Source: Tigriopus japonicus (Eukaryota > Arthropoda > Copepoda > Harpacticoida > Harpacticidae). From it: a stretch of 64,000 nt of DNA. A model generated the notes under the pieces. It was not told the DNA's origin. It saw only the letters and a program-made list of their open reading frames with translations, and did no database searches. The stretch covers positions 12,893,242-12,957,241 of the forward strand of contig CM021322.1 in the NCBI GenBank assembly GCA_010645155.1, read 5' to 3'. The position numbers and the translations under genes are program-made. Positions 10,110 through 50,122 of the stretch are shown one piece after another. Each line of letters begins with the position of its first letter. The stretch's first letter is position 1.

Positions 10110-11669
10110 TTGCTGTAACTACCAGAAAACATTCTTCTTTTTTATGTACGATCTTCGAAATCCAAAATTGCATTTTGGATGCATTTTGAAATTCCATTGC
10201 ATAATTGCAATGAAAATGAAGATAACTAACTAATGGCATGAAAGCTGGCAATTATTTTTCTCACGGAACAAAATTTGGGATCACGTGGGATTGATCATCT
10301 CCAATTACTTTAAGGCTTCCAAGTTTATCCACGCGAATAGTAGCTTTAGCTTTACCCAGAGTTATGTAAAACCCTCGATTTAAAGGTATCCTTGTTCTGG
10401 GCAACGAACAAAATAAAAAATGTCCAATTGTTTTCCTGGAAAAAGAGGTTCAATAAGTTGTTGATGGTAGCGTCCAAAATAAAGGACACCAATGAGGGTA
10501 CACTTCATAGTTGATGGGGCAAGTTTAAACAATGAAATCGACCAAGGAAGCCGGTTATTACCGCCAAAAAAGACATAATTGCACCTTGGTCATTAGAGGT
10601 CAGTAATTTTCACAATGAATTTCATCCTCTCAAACAAATAATTCATCATTCATTCACACTGACAACCGACCATAATTATCCTAACTACTCTTTTCTGGTC
10701 ACTAGGTAGTGTACACTGATGACCCTCAAGTCTTTAGGGAAGTCAAGAAATTGCCAATGGTAGCACTTCAATCGCTCAACAATAAATGTCTAAACTTAGC
10801 GAGCACCTTTTGCAAGTGAGTCACATTAGTGAAGACTTTCGTTTGTTTCGAGTTCGTTGTTTTGAAGACTGCAGGTTATCAAGATAGATATCGGCGCTCT
10901 CCCAGAGCCAGTCTTAGTTGGACACGAACAGTCTGAACGGCAAAAGAGAGCGTGGAAAGCCGTCAGAAAGTTTTTCTCGCAATTTTCATTTCGAGAGCGG
11001 CGGTGAATTGAACGGCGACCAACTGGCGGACATACAAAAGCCGTTTCGAGATGAATGCAAGCAGGCGCCGCGTGGTGGCTTTTGACTACCTAGTCGGAAA
11101 GACGAAGATAATGCCGGCAAGCGAGACCTCCCGCTAGAAAACTTACCAAGCACAAGTAGCGGATCATCGTTCATGATCCTTTTGACGACCAAGGTGCAGC
11201 CATCATCACGGTCTAAATCATTGCCGACGGGGAAGGAAGAGATAGAGTGACTTGATTCCTAGCTTCCAGTTTGTGCGGAGTGTCCCAAGTTTGTGGTTGT
11301 CTCTGTGGTCTCTCGACACCCCGTTTTTACCCGGACAGATATACCGCATCCCAAAACCCAACGAACTCGGTTTAGTACTACGGCTAGCCTCAGCCAAATC
11401 ATTCGATCCTGGTGCAATTTGCCGTCGTCGTCGACTGCGGCAGTTCCTCAACCCTCTTTTCGTAGTTGTGTGAACTATCCTGACCACGAGTCAGGTCTTT
11501 CCAGTGCAAGGCGGCCAAAAAATAACAAATTTTGGGATCTCTCACCATACTCCTAACCAAAAAGAGACCCTAGTGGGTCTCTCCAGTTGCGGTGCCTTAA
11601 ACGCCTCCTCTTGAACCTCAGATGGTTTAGCCCTCAAAGCCACGAAAAGCCAAGACCTAAATTGAATGA
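10110..11669 (+). promoter_or_regulatory. upstream region of the RUNX gene
   Basis: No coding frame with recognisable features and no transposon ends seen. GC content rises from about 10860 toward the first coding exon, which would suit a 5' UTR or promoter. No TATA box or start site can be assigned with confidence. Confidence 0.3.
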
Positions 11670-38961
<27,292 letters not shown>

Positions 38962-39521
38962 TCATTGAAATTGTGTTTCCAGCTTTTTTCTAGCCCTCTT
39001 CGCCCTCAACACGTGGCCCACATACCCTAAAACATTGCTTCACGCTCTACGACGAAAATCCACATTAATTAGTTTATTCATCAACTCTAATACCTAAGCT
39101 GTGATTCATTTGAAACATTCAAGCAGGTTCATGCAACCCAACGAACAAAAAAGATCACGAGATTGGAATTGGCATCGGTTTAATTATAACAAGAGAGTGC
39201 AGTTTTGTGCTAGAACCAATTTGAATTGTTCCTGCAATCTCTTCGATAATTTATTCCTGAACATTTTGTCCAAAGGGATTCTACTACAGCTTTCCATACC
39301 TTTGATTATTGCTTTTGTTATACTCCGTTTTGTTTTGAAAGCTTACCTGCATCCCAGTTGCAGTTCCAATTAATAATAGGTACTTCATGATCATCTCCAA
39401 TCAAAACCGTTTCCGGATTGTCAACCTCATTTGGTGTATTCCAACCCCATTTGCCCATGAGTCGATTACCCCAATGCTATTATTATGTAGATATGATGTT
39501 TTGTTGACTATTGATAATAGC

Positions 39522-39527
39522 CAATAA
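39522..39527 (+). terminator. candidate polyadenylation signal of the RUNX gene
   Basis: AATAAA about 560 nt after the stop codon; a second AATAAA lies at 39577-39582. Both are plausible; transcript data would choose. Confidence 0.35.
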
Positions 39528-39859
39528 ACCGAAAGTTTTTTTAACATTGTAAGTTTCTTCTTGAAATTGAAATTACAATAAAGAACCATGTTTGTTCTCT
39601 GAGAACTAAAGAAAGAGATGAGCAGAAATTTATCATCGCACTGCAAATGTTTTTGCCAGAATTCCTCCAAAGTTCCATTGAACAGCAATACAATAGTGTA
39701 CGTAGTTGTATTGAACAATATGCCAACTATGTAAGTAGCGATAATACCAGCCTTTTCTTGCTTTTGTGACTCAAATCCCGAATTCAGTTCGGTCTTGTGC
39801 AAAAGGGGAAATGTATTTGGAACTTTCTAAACTCTTAATGGAAAATTCACCACAACAAG

Positions 39860-39908
<49 letters not shown>

Positions 39909-39913
39909 GAGAG
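39860..39913. repeat. (GA)n microsatellite
   Basis: Long near-perfect GA dinucleotide tract; all frames through it are spurious. Confidence 0.9.
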
Positions 39914-40553
39914 TCAGATGAGATGTCGAGAATGAGAACGGACGGCCGAATGAACAAGGCATAATGAAAATGAAAGTGAATAAGAGCAAGGCATCTTTGA
40001 ATTAAGAAGTGTCTAGTCCAAATAGAACGAATGAACCGGTTTGAAATGCTTGTCATTTAGAAGTCATAACGAGGAAAGGAAATAGATTTGGTTCGTAACA
40101 AGTAGGTATGCAAAGAAAGTGGGAAAGATCCGTTCATGTAAGAGGAGAGTCTGAGACAAGATTGAAATATCTCTTTAAGACCCCGGTGGTTTATTCCCGA
40201 GAGGATAAGATTGAGGAAATTCTCTTGGAAAGTGACAAATGAAGTAAAATCAACGAAGCATGTTATCCATGGCAGCATGGATGCCACAGTGTCGTCATCA
40301 TGTTTGAAGACCTACAACGAAACATGTAAATTAAAATCATCTATTGGAATCATAAATCCATTGTCAATAGTGAAGTGATGAGTTGTTATAGAAAAAAACA
40401 AAACATTCGAGATACACCTGGATGTAAAGGTCAATCATTGAGAGCGCCTTAAAGTTCAATGCTTAACTGATACTAGAACTCTATCTCAACTAGCTTTTGT
40501 GTCTTTGACGAAGCGAGTTGGAGCCGAAATGAGGTGAGAAATTATTAAGATGA

Positions 40554-40600
40554 AGGAAAAGGAAGGAAGGAAGGAAGGAGGGAAGGAGGGAGGGAAAGAA
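40554..40600. repeat. (GGAA)n purine tract
   Basis: GGAA/GGAG tetranucleotide repeats. Confidence 0.8.
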
Positions 40601-41446
40601 GACGACGGAGAACTCCTTCATCCGAGGGTTCAGGATTCCTTTTGATTGCTTGAACTTCTCACGTAAAATGAATTTATTTGCTTAAATCTATGAGTAGATG
40701 TGTCAAGTCAAATCAATTTGACGTTAGCACATGTGATGAAAACAAATCTGTATTTCACCTTGCTAAAATGAAAGAGTAGAGAGTTCATTCGGTTCAAAGT
40801 CAAAAAAGTAGGATGTCCGTAACTTTGAATTAAAATATAATTCGTTTAGGACCTTGGCTCAGATGGCTTGGTTTGGGTAGATTGGTTATGTTTCCAATGC
40901 AGAATGGAGTTCTTTAATTAAAACATGAAACAAACTTCAAAAAATCCAGAGAAGTACAGTTCACAATTCAGTCTTGTGTTCTCGCACGTTCAAACTGCAA
41001 GTCGTACAGCTCTGAAAAGAAACCAATAATTAAGATGATCGTGATGATGATGATGATGACGATGATTCTTTTTCTCGTTCAAGTTCGACTTGGCTTTGCA
41101 TTATGGACCCAATGCTGTCTCAATGCTTGTATACGTTCATATAAACACGCATACACATCCATCTATATGTAGATGTTTTGTTGTTAGGCGATGGATCGCA
41201 TGAACTTTGCCTAGACATGGGGAGGTTTGGGTGGAAAACCATGGAAACGTGCGGTCTCCAAGATGTGGTCGCCCCACTTCATTATTGAGAGTAGTCTCAC
41301 CCTCATCTCACTCGTCATGCCACCGTAGCTTAGCCCTAAATGGAGTGGGTATCTTCATCAAATGCCCATATCAAACTGCTTCGAAATATTCAAATGTAAT
41401 ACGTATATACAGTATCTTCTTTAACGTGCCTCTATTGGAAATCCGA

Positions 41447-42027
41447 TTATCTCATGGTGACAATGACAAACATAGCCAAAACACTCGACACGACAAAAAA
41501 GAGTTTCGGAAGTCCGTCATAAAGCCTCCTTGATCCTGATAATAATGTAGCTTCTGCAGGCCAATAATTGAAGTGCGCATACACCATTGCCTTTCCGCTG
41601 ATCAAATGTTTATGGTCCGTCAGCCCGAAGATTGGAATTGAAATGATTGCTGTGGAATTGTTTCTCACTTTTTTGCTCCCGTCTGAATCATATTTCAACA
41701 CCCGAAAGCCAATCGCGTTTACTGGTTCTTTCATCAACAATTCAAGGAGAACGACACCTTCATGCTCAAGTAATTGAGTTTTTGTGTTTAGCTCAAAGTC
41801 TAGTTCGGTTTTCAAAAAGATAAAAAACTAACTGTAATTGGTGTACCGGGAGGAAATACATTACACTGCCCTGTTTGAGTATTCTGTGTGCCACTGATGT
41901 TTACATAACATTGCCTCATCACAACGACAAGTATCGTAAAGTTTTTGCTCATTTTACTGCGTATTTTCGTGACTTCTCGCTCTCTCACACCTCCTGTACG
42001 TGCACGTTCACCTACGTACCAAGACAA
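41447..42027 (-). pseudogene. unassigned membrane-protein-like frame, offset by one base in a T run
   Basis: A minus-strand frame from 42027 reads MSKNFTILVVVMRQCYVNIS from 41952 and then a short Cys-containing segment, stopping at 41812. A second frame, one base shifted within a T-rich stretch near 41815-41830, continues for 120 codons and ends in a hydrophobic tail (LFFVVSSVLAMFVIVTMR, stop). One missing T would join them into a roughly 170-residue protein with a hydrophobic N-terminus and a C-terminal membrane anchor. No family recognised; it could be chance. Confidence 0.3.
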
Positions 42028-43005
42028 CTACCATTTTGTAATAAATACAAGCCCGAATTGGTTGCAATACGTCCAAAAATCGACCTCTTGGCTGCCTGAA
42101 TTTTAGCTCCCGTTGGTTCTCAGTTGCTTTCTTCGAACATATGGCCGGTATCAGGATACTTTGTTTCATTTCTCAATATCCAATTTTGTGTCGATTTTTG
42201 TTTTGACACGACCTGCGGTCTTTTTGGGGGTTGTCCCAGATCTTAGTAATAACCTCAATAAAGGAAATTGCTCTCTTTTTCTAACTCTTTCTGTCACTCT
42301 GGTACCACTAAGCGATAGACGGAGACTTCTAGCTGTTCCTCAAAAGAGGCCCAACCTTCTTATGGCGTTTTCAACGTCGCCACTCGATGAAAGTTTCAGA
42401 AGTATGAAGGCAAAGGAACATTAAGCAGCCGTAGAAAGAGGGGCCAACAATCTTGGATGAATGGAAAAAATTAAGCCAACCGGACTGGGAGCTCGCTTAC
42501 CCTTCATTCAACAAGAAATATGAACCAAAGATCCGACCCCAAGAAGAAAACTAGCATTCATAAAACATACTGAACAGCATCTTCATCAACCCGAGAAGTG
42601 GTAATATTTAAAGGTATGACAAAACAAATCAATGTCTTTCCATTTCCTAAACCGAATGCGTAACTTTAGCTCATTAGTGAATAATACAGTATTGCTGCCT
42701 GCGAAACATAGTGAATAGATATGGTTTGATCTTTAAAAGATCTATGAAATGGGACATTGGGAACACCTTAAGAATGAAGCGCCATATGAACCCTTCAGTT
42801 TCTTTAGCTTTTTGGCCAGCATAACTGGTTGACTCGGTCTATTCATCCCATCGTTATTTTTTGCGGTCTCCTTGAGAGTTGAGTTCTGAAGAATTGTACT
42901 ACGTACACCTCTTCGTCATCCTGGCGTTGACGTTGCACTATTACACACTCCATGGCTTGGTTAGCTAGTGGTGCAGAACCCACTCTTCTAAACTTGGAGT
43001 TGTCG

Positions 43006-43011
<6 letters not shown>

Positions 43012-43040
<29 letters not shown>
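43012..43040. repeat. (TTG)n microsatellite
   Basis: About ten GTT/TTG units; the poly-Asn frame on the other strand is an artefact. Confidence 0.9.
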
Positions 43041-43042
<2 letters not shown>

Positions 43043-43471
43043 ACCTTAACATGATAAGTGATAAGTGTCCCTCCTTATTGCTCTACGAGTTCTTTCTGGG
43101 GATGTAGCCTTTGTTACAACCACTATGAACTGAATTGTAGTGTACTCAGAGGTTTTAGTTCAGAGTCGCCAAGTATTCGTAGTAGATGCTGCTGTTGCTG
43201 TTAGCCATCATTATGTTAGGGGTACTAGTAAATAGGTACAGTGTTGTTCAGCATGACGATATTCTGGTACGGCGATTGTAAGAGCAATAATAGCATGCAG
43301 ATGTGGCCAATTTTTTGCTCCCTCTTCTTTTGGTTGTAAAATGCATGATTACTTTTCAAAGCAAGAGTTGTAAAACTGGTTTGGAATGCGAAAAAAACTA
43401 ATAGTGCGAATGCTGATACGCTCATTTTCTTTTTGTTACTGTTATTTTGATAGTCTTTGTATAGATACAAT

Positions 43472-43862
43472 TCATTTTACGTTTGCTATCGATCCTAACG
43501 CATCTAAAACAATATAATCATGTTTTTGGACGTGCTGTGAGACGAAAAAGGTAGATCCTAAGGAAATTGCGTCGAATGAAGTTGCAATATTTATTGCATC
43601 CTCCCTTCCAGAACCACCCCATAATTTTGACAATTGCACTTGACTCTCGAAGAAATTTATGAAGAACATTACCAAACGATCTTCAGTTGGTTCGGGGCCA
43701 CTTTCAGTTTCAGAATTGGAACTTAGACCCAATGATATTCTCAGAATATAATAGGTAGTAAAGGAAATGCGAGCTTCAATTAATGGATGTGCAAAGTAAT
43801 TCGGCAATTCTGGGCTTCCAATTGAACAGACATGAATACGATTTGCAACTTCTTTGAAGGGG
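43472..43862 (-). CDS. unassigned open frame, possibly part of a gene
   Basis: Minus-strand frame of about 125 codons bounded by TAA upstream. Reads CPFKEVANRIHVCSIGSPEL, then RISFTTYYILRISLGLSSN and ends LDALGSIANVK, stop. Composition is protein-like, not repeat-like, but no domain, signal or splice partner is identifiable. Confidence 0.3.
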
Positions 43863-43869
43863 CATTTAT

Positions 43870-46800
43870 TTTAAAATAGGAACTTGTCTAGTTTAAAAGA
43901 CTGAAAATACTATTGTTGAACGATTGGGGAAAAGGGGGGTCTGAATGGCTAGTCAATTGCTTACTCTCAGATGGTAGCTCATAATGTATGCTATAAATGT
44001 CACATTTGCCGCCATCAATCCTCGTAATTGTCCATCTAGCGCACTTTTCATGATACGATAGTCAAAAGAAGAGTTCTTTTTGTTTTCTGCATGTCTGCCT
44101 AGAGGGGCTCTCAAGAGTACTTTACTTCTCATGCCAACACATAGAATAAACTGGTGATCTACCGGGTGCGCTCATCAATTGTGTTACTTTTTACAACGGT
44201 ACATTTCGAGTCAATATCCGTTCAAATTAGCCTATTTGATCAAAATTCTGAGGTACCCCTAGGTTTTGGCCTAATTAGGCATTAGTTCCAAGGTATGAGT
44301 TAATGGGCTAATTTCTGATGGAGCACTAATAGCAGGTTCCCTTAAACTTGGGTTGAAACCTTCAAAAGCTATCTACGAAACCTAAAAATGTCTATCAAGT
44401 CAATATAGATTTGGAGCTCACTTGGATACCTTTTGAATTAGAGTGAATTGGAAATTTGAAGATCAGCAGCTTAGTTATTTGAGTTTAAATGGTCCATTTT
44501 TTACTCAAAAAGGTTCAACAAAGTCAGCTGACAAAGGTTGGACATATTTCGATCATTGCAATTGGCTTTGAACCTTGATCAATGCTGGCCATATAAGGAA
44601 AATAAAAGGTTATTTTCCGAGGCATAGTGGACCTTTTTCCATTGCCACATCAAATTTGTTTTCCCCGTGTGAAGCTGATTGATGGGGTGGAACACTTGAA
44701 CAAGGAAAATGGGGGAAAATTGTCCTCATGGTTTAATCACATCTTCCTAAAGCTGATTTCAAATGGAACTCTTGCAGAATCAAATTGTCTGTTTATGTCG
44801 CAATCATAAAATCCTCATAATGCGGACAATCGCAATAGAAATCATGCTTTTTAATTTTTAAGATAAACAATCATGGTTTTCTTGACATTTGTCAATTGGT
44901 CACATTTTCCTGCGCACCTTGCACAAGACATGTTACTGTTCGCATATCGTTGGGTGGTTCTCTTATTCTCAGCCAGCGTAGGTTCAAAAGAGTTTTGAAT
45001 GATCCCAAGACTGTTCTCGGGCTGGAGCGATCTAAAATTGGCTTATTGTGGGATATCCGTTGTCGGTTTGTTGCTCATATTCTATCGCCACCTACTAAGC
45101 ACTCAACGATGTGAACGCAGAGCAGCAATCTAATAAGTGTGTGTACAGACAAGCCAAATGGGAAGAATTCCTTCAAGAAAGATGAACTAATTCAGCGAGC
45201 AGCAGCAAGCGCACCTACTAATGTTTCTCTCCGTGTTTCCGTTCAAGTTTGTAGAGTGATTGGCGTGCAAGCACGCAAGCAAGTACGTCAATTACGTTTT
45301 AATTGTTATCCTCGGTTAATTCTCCATGTAATCAGCATTTTTTGCTTTCGGTTCATCCATCCCTAGTAATGAATTGCTTCTGCCTGAAATGTCTCATTAG
45401 AGAGAATACCATGCGAGCAACCATTTGGCACTTCACTGGAAAAAACGCGATAAAATAAAGTCAAGCAAGCTTCGAAGAGATATCGAGAAGACATGATATT
45501 TGTTTAAATCTTGATCTTGAGGCCATTTTTAGGACTTCTGAAACACAGAACGTTAACAAATGACAAATAGCTTTGAAGCACATGCACATCTACGAATGTT
45601 CAGAAGTCATCCGAGAGGAGCAATATTTTTCCAGTGTATCCCTTATGCAACGCAATGAGTTTGAAATTGAGACAATCGTCCGTCGTCATTTTGCAATTTC
45701 GTGCAATTTGGCACCCTCAGCATCATCAATTTCCCGTGCACCAGGTGGCGATCGATAGGTAAAATTAAGAGATGCAAATATGAACCACACTGAAACACGA
45801 GGCAACCAACCCTAAGAACGAATCTGTTGGTTGCTTAGTTCATCAACAACCAAGAGTCAAATTTACGTGTCTAATCAGTTTCGGAAACTCGCCACAACCT
45901 TAGATACGTACTACTACTCCACAATCCTCATGCTCCAATTGAACAGAGACTTAGCTACCTAATTTTTCCAGCTCGCAAAGAATTTTCGAAAACGACTTCC
46001 ATTATTATATTCCAGACTCTCTAGGCGCACAAAACCATCTTCAGAATCTTCACTTCAAGTAATTTCATTTCCCTCACTAACCCTTTGAACATCTCGATGG
46101 AAGAAACGGCCTCTTGTCATGAGACTGAACGAGCTGAGCCTAATCCTTGAATTTATACCGTCGAGCTTTCCTATTCCTATCATTCTTAACAATAAGAATG
46201 AACAAAAAAGCAGCATTGTGGGTTTCCTGTCTATCATGCTGGTCTACGGTACACTCCTCCTCTTCTTACTTGGCAAGTTTGCAGGAAGAAACAGGTGTTG
46301 AATATGGAGAACGCATCAGAGACCTCAAGCACACATGTACACTACGTACGTAGGCTAGCAACCTGTGTCCATCCTTTCTTCAAACTAGGACACCTGGACA
46401 AGCCAGCAGGAAGGAACCAAAATAATAGTTCTGTGAATTGGAGTGTTAGTTGGGGAACAATAAGCGCAGCTTTCCACAATGAGCGAGGTCCTAGTCTAAA
46501 TCAAATTTTCGATCTTTCCCAACCAAAGAAAATCTCTTCCCGCCAATCACTTGCAAGCAATGAACTTGATCAAAACCATTCAGCAAAAGTACGTGGAAGA
46601 AGAGCTCTTATTATGGTTTTGCAACTCAGTGCAGTCAAAACTGCCGTCAGTTCGAAATCAAAATTTCGGCCTCAATCTCACACAAATACTCTCTCCCAAA
46701 CATAGAATCCCTCAAACCATAGCAGCAATGACATTGGGAGCAGCAATCAACTGATGAACTGAACATGTTTAGGTTGTCAAAGGGAGATGTGCAGAATTCA

Positions 46801-48899
46801 AACGAACAAAGTTTTCTGCCCCAAAAAAATTATATTTGCTACTTTTCTCCATTTATTTGGCAATTTATGCATTGTTTTCCATTTTTTACCAAATAGATTT
46901 ATAGGACCTAATTTAATTCTTTAACAAAAAAGCAAGACCCAAAAATCAGCAATAACTCGAGACTGAACATTTTCGATATTAAAACGCATGTTTTAGAGTT
47001 TTTTTTTTCTATTTTCCCCTTTTTGTGTTTTCACAACTTTTGGTATGTTTTTAAAAAAAACTTCGCCATTAAATCTGCTTTTTCGGAGTTCATTTGCCAT
47101 TTTAAAGGTTTTACAAACATTCTTTATTTGCCACAAATTTGCACCACAACTCATTCCTTTGCTCTAAATTTCTTAATAGAACAAGCTTCAAGATAAGAGA
47201 TATAAAAGACTGGAACGGGCCTTGACTAGGGGTGAATGAGGAAGCAAAGTCTCAATACGTACTTGGGTTTTGAAACGCAACCTCTAAAACGAGACCTGCC
47301 AAGCCAAAGTAAGACTTGTAGTATTTCCTTTGAATTGAATGTTTCAGGAACTATTAAGCTACGGCTAGCCTGTTTCAAACAAACTTTCGTGATTGACATG
47401 TCCCACTTTTTTAGTGCTGGAGTAAAATAAGCATTACGTAAAAACAAACTCAAGCTGTAGCGAGTTAAAGAATTGAAAGCACGAGGAAGCGGTCATCTGG
47501 AGCCGCCAGACATTTAATTCCTCAAATTAGCCTTCTGTTAATGGGTTATAAAGTTGGAGTTGGGGTGTTAGGGCCATGATTAGGGCTCGGACAAGGTTAC
47601 TAAATGGCAACCTGCACCACAAATGGCAACTTTGGCTCTTTAGTCAAATTTAGCAACTTCTGATTTTTTTCGCAACAACTTTTGGCTTTTTTTGTCTTGA
47701 TGATTCAATTTCTGTGTGAATTTGTTTAAATCATATATTTTACAAGCACTTTCACCGGACCTCTTTAAAGAATTAATAACATTTAACTGTAAAATGATTT
47801 GTGCACAGCAAAACTCTATTTTCAAGGAAACCAAAGGTTAAGGAAAAGACAAACTTAAGGAAAAAAGCTTTTGCCAAATATATTTGGTCGAATTTGACAT
47901 TTCTGTTTCCCAAAATATATAATATATCCTCATATATATTTCCATAATATATATAAGCCAGAAAGTAACAACTTTTCACAAAAAATCACAACTTCATGGC
48001 CGCCTTTGTTGGCTTTGGCTTGACAGTAAACATGGAGGCAAGAGTACGTAGAACCAACCCTTTCAAAGCTGGGCCAAATTGTACGGATTAAGACGAAATC
48101 CCTTACATCTTGTAACAGATATTTGCTCAAGCATCATTTGCACTCTCTTATGAATGCATCAGATAAAAAATACACATTTATCAACGGACAGACGAACAAA
48201 ATGGCGGACAAGAATCACTCTAACCATCACTCCGGTTGTTACCAGTAAAAATTCAACTTTTGTAGGAAGCAGTTGAGCGGATGGAGGATTCGCTTGTCGT
48301 TTATTCAGCGGTTTATTGATGGTTCCTAAGGAGAGCCAGTCCAGTCTCAATCGGCAATTGAAAAATGAGACCACTGCAATCAATATTAGTAGTCTTGCAG
48401 ATACGTCCCATTCACCGACCGGTACGGTTGTCGGCCGGTCTGTTTGCTTGTCTACGTATCTGTTCATTGCAACACGCACGTTCCTAGTGATCTGGGGAGA
48501 CAATCCGGTGATTTCCCAGCTCGAATCGCGTCCGCTCCTCATCATCAACTTTAACTCGTGACCGATGAGTTTTTAATGAGGTTATTGTCGTCGTAGCGTT
48601 GTCGTCAGTTCGTTTGAACTACCTCTGTGAAAAATGCTTCATCGATTTTCTCTTCAATGATCAAGAAAGAATGTTATCTCCTAAAGATAAACATCTTCCT
48701 CCGAATAAACATGAAGAAACACCATTAGATAGATTTCTTGCACAATTAGTAAAAGAAAAAGAGTCATTCAGCTTAAATTTGGCACAGTTCTTCTTCTTGG
48801 CACGCACTTGTTGGATTGCTGTTGCATTTTCGGTTTCTTTTCGGTTATTTCGTGCGTTCTCTACTTGCTGTATTGGGAATCCTAAAATGTTGCCAAAGC
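43870..48899. other. intergenic DNA, no supported gene
   Basis: AT-rich with only short frames. 44410-44500 is a diverged copy of the interior of the MITE at 22827-23297. 47600-48010 shows inverted TTGCCA/GCAACTT-type motifs like those of the hAT-like elements at 0.6-5.8 kb, but without defined ends. Confidence 0.5.
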
Positions 48900-48907
48900 A
48901 CATAAAG

Positions 48908-49318
48908 CAGGGGGGTGCAAACTTATTTAGCAGTGGGCCAAATTGGCCGGAATGTTGGCGCTCGCGGTCCACACTATCCAAAACGGCAAATGATTTATAG
49001 TATAAAATTCTACGATCTACCTACCCTACTTATGAATAATCAATCTTATGTATTTTCCTCAAGAGACTTACATTTTTATGTATTATTTTCACATACAATG
49101 GGACTGAATGTTCATCTGAAAAGGCGCCAAGGTAGCCTATTGTGAGATGGCAACCCTATCAGGCTTGCTGGGTGTAACAAGGAGCCAGGATTTTTGGATA
49201 TGAAGAAGTTAGGCGCGGGCCAAATGTGACCTTTCACGGGCTAAGCCAAAATCATGTTGCGGGCCACAGTCTATTGAAAATGACAGATCCTCTCGCGGGC
49301 CACATTTGCACTCCCCTG
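48908..49318. mobile_element. 411-bp hAT-like element with GCGGGCCACA motifs
   Basis: Ends CAGGGGGGTGCAAA and TTTGCACTCCCCTG; flanks ACATAAAG (48900-48907) and TCATAAAG (49319-49326) match at 7 of 8. GGGCCAAA/GCGGGCCACA motifs recur near both ends. Confidence 0.85.
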
Positions 49319-49589
49319 TCATAAAGTTTCAATAAGGAATCAAAATAACGAGCTTCAAACACGTTGAATTACAAAAGCGCCGCCCAAAAACAACTAGCTG
49401 TGTGACTCATGGGCGGCAAAAATTACACTTTGCAACTATACCCAAAGTGGACTCTGAAGTGATGTAGCATATTTAATGTTAAAACTCTTCCCTTGTTTTA
49501 AATTAAAAAAAAAACTATGGCATTCAGATGATTTGGCCTTTTAACAACCTGTTTTAATTATTTCATTAATTGTGATCGCGAGAAAGGGG

Positions 49590-49770
49590 AAAATTGATAG
49601 TGCAAATGATTCACTCGCGCCCGAGTAGTGCTTGGGTTTATGGGTTCGATCCCAGGTCTTGCTCCCACCCTGATTCTCTGGATGCAGATTCATGCCTCGA
49701 ATGGGACCATCACCAGAAAATAGGCGCTTGTATGCTGTGAATGTGGTCTTTAGGCTGCAGCAAATCATAA
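49590..49770 (+). repeat. possible tRNA-derived SINE remnant
   Basis: GGTTCGATCC at 49643-49652 is a perfect RNA polymerase III B box. A convincing A box is not visible upstream, and no cloverleaf forms. Weak. Confidence 0.3.
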
Positions 49771-49893
49771 GTTGATTAGTTCTTTCTATTTCCGTTTTTT
49801 TTCATTCATTCCCCTTTAAACCGGTAGATAAATCCAAGCGCTAATGAAATACGAGTGGGTCTTCAAGTCAAACATCATGAATTTAGTGATGGC

Positions 49894-49960
49894 ATATGAA
49901 TAAAAGCCACTTTCTGCCACCCGGCACAAATTTGGGACAGAAATTGGCTTTTATTCATGC
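49894..49960. repeat. 66-bp imperfect hairpin
   Basis: ATGAATAAAAGCCA and its complement TGGCTTTTATTCAT flank a roughly 40-base loop, in which further CTTTCTG / CAGAAA pairing is possible. Could be a relic of a small MITE. Confidence 0.55.
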
Positions 49961-50122
49961 GAAAAGGTGGCACAAATGGCAGAAATGATTTTTTCAAGAA
50001 ACTCATATACACTAAATCAAAATATTCAATACCTTGAGGGACAAAGTTTGTTACTTTTGATGTCTAACTATGGCCATACCATCCCTTCAAAAGTTTATTG
50101 CATCGAGGAGGGAAGATACAAG

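Larger units (their letters stand above)
38962..41446. other. RUNX 3' region and intergenic DNA
   Basis: Likely RUNX 3' UTR up to about 39550, then AT-rich intergenic DNA. Contains the GA tract at 39860-39913, a GGAA tract at 40554-40600 and a GAT tract at 41041-41065. A minus-strand frame at 39401-39802 has one hydrophobic stretch but no recognised domain. Confidence 0.5.

Noticed and set aside
39401..39802. 133-codon minus-strand frame after the RUNX gene
   Set aside because: AT-rich composition, overlaps the likely RUNX 3' end and shows no recognisable family; too weak to annotate as a gene.
48599..49000. 133-codon plus-strand frame
   Set aside because: Runs into the hAT-like element at 48908 and shows no domain.
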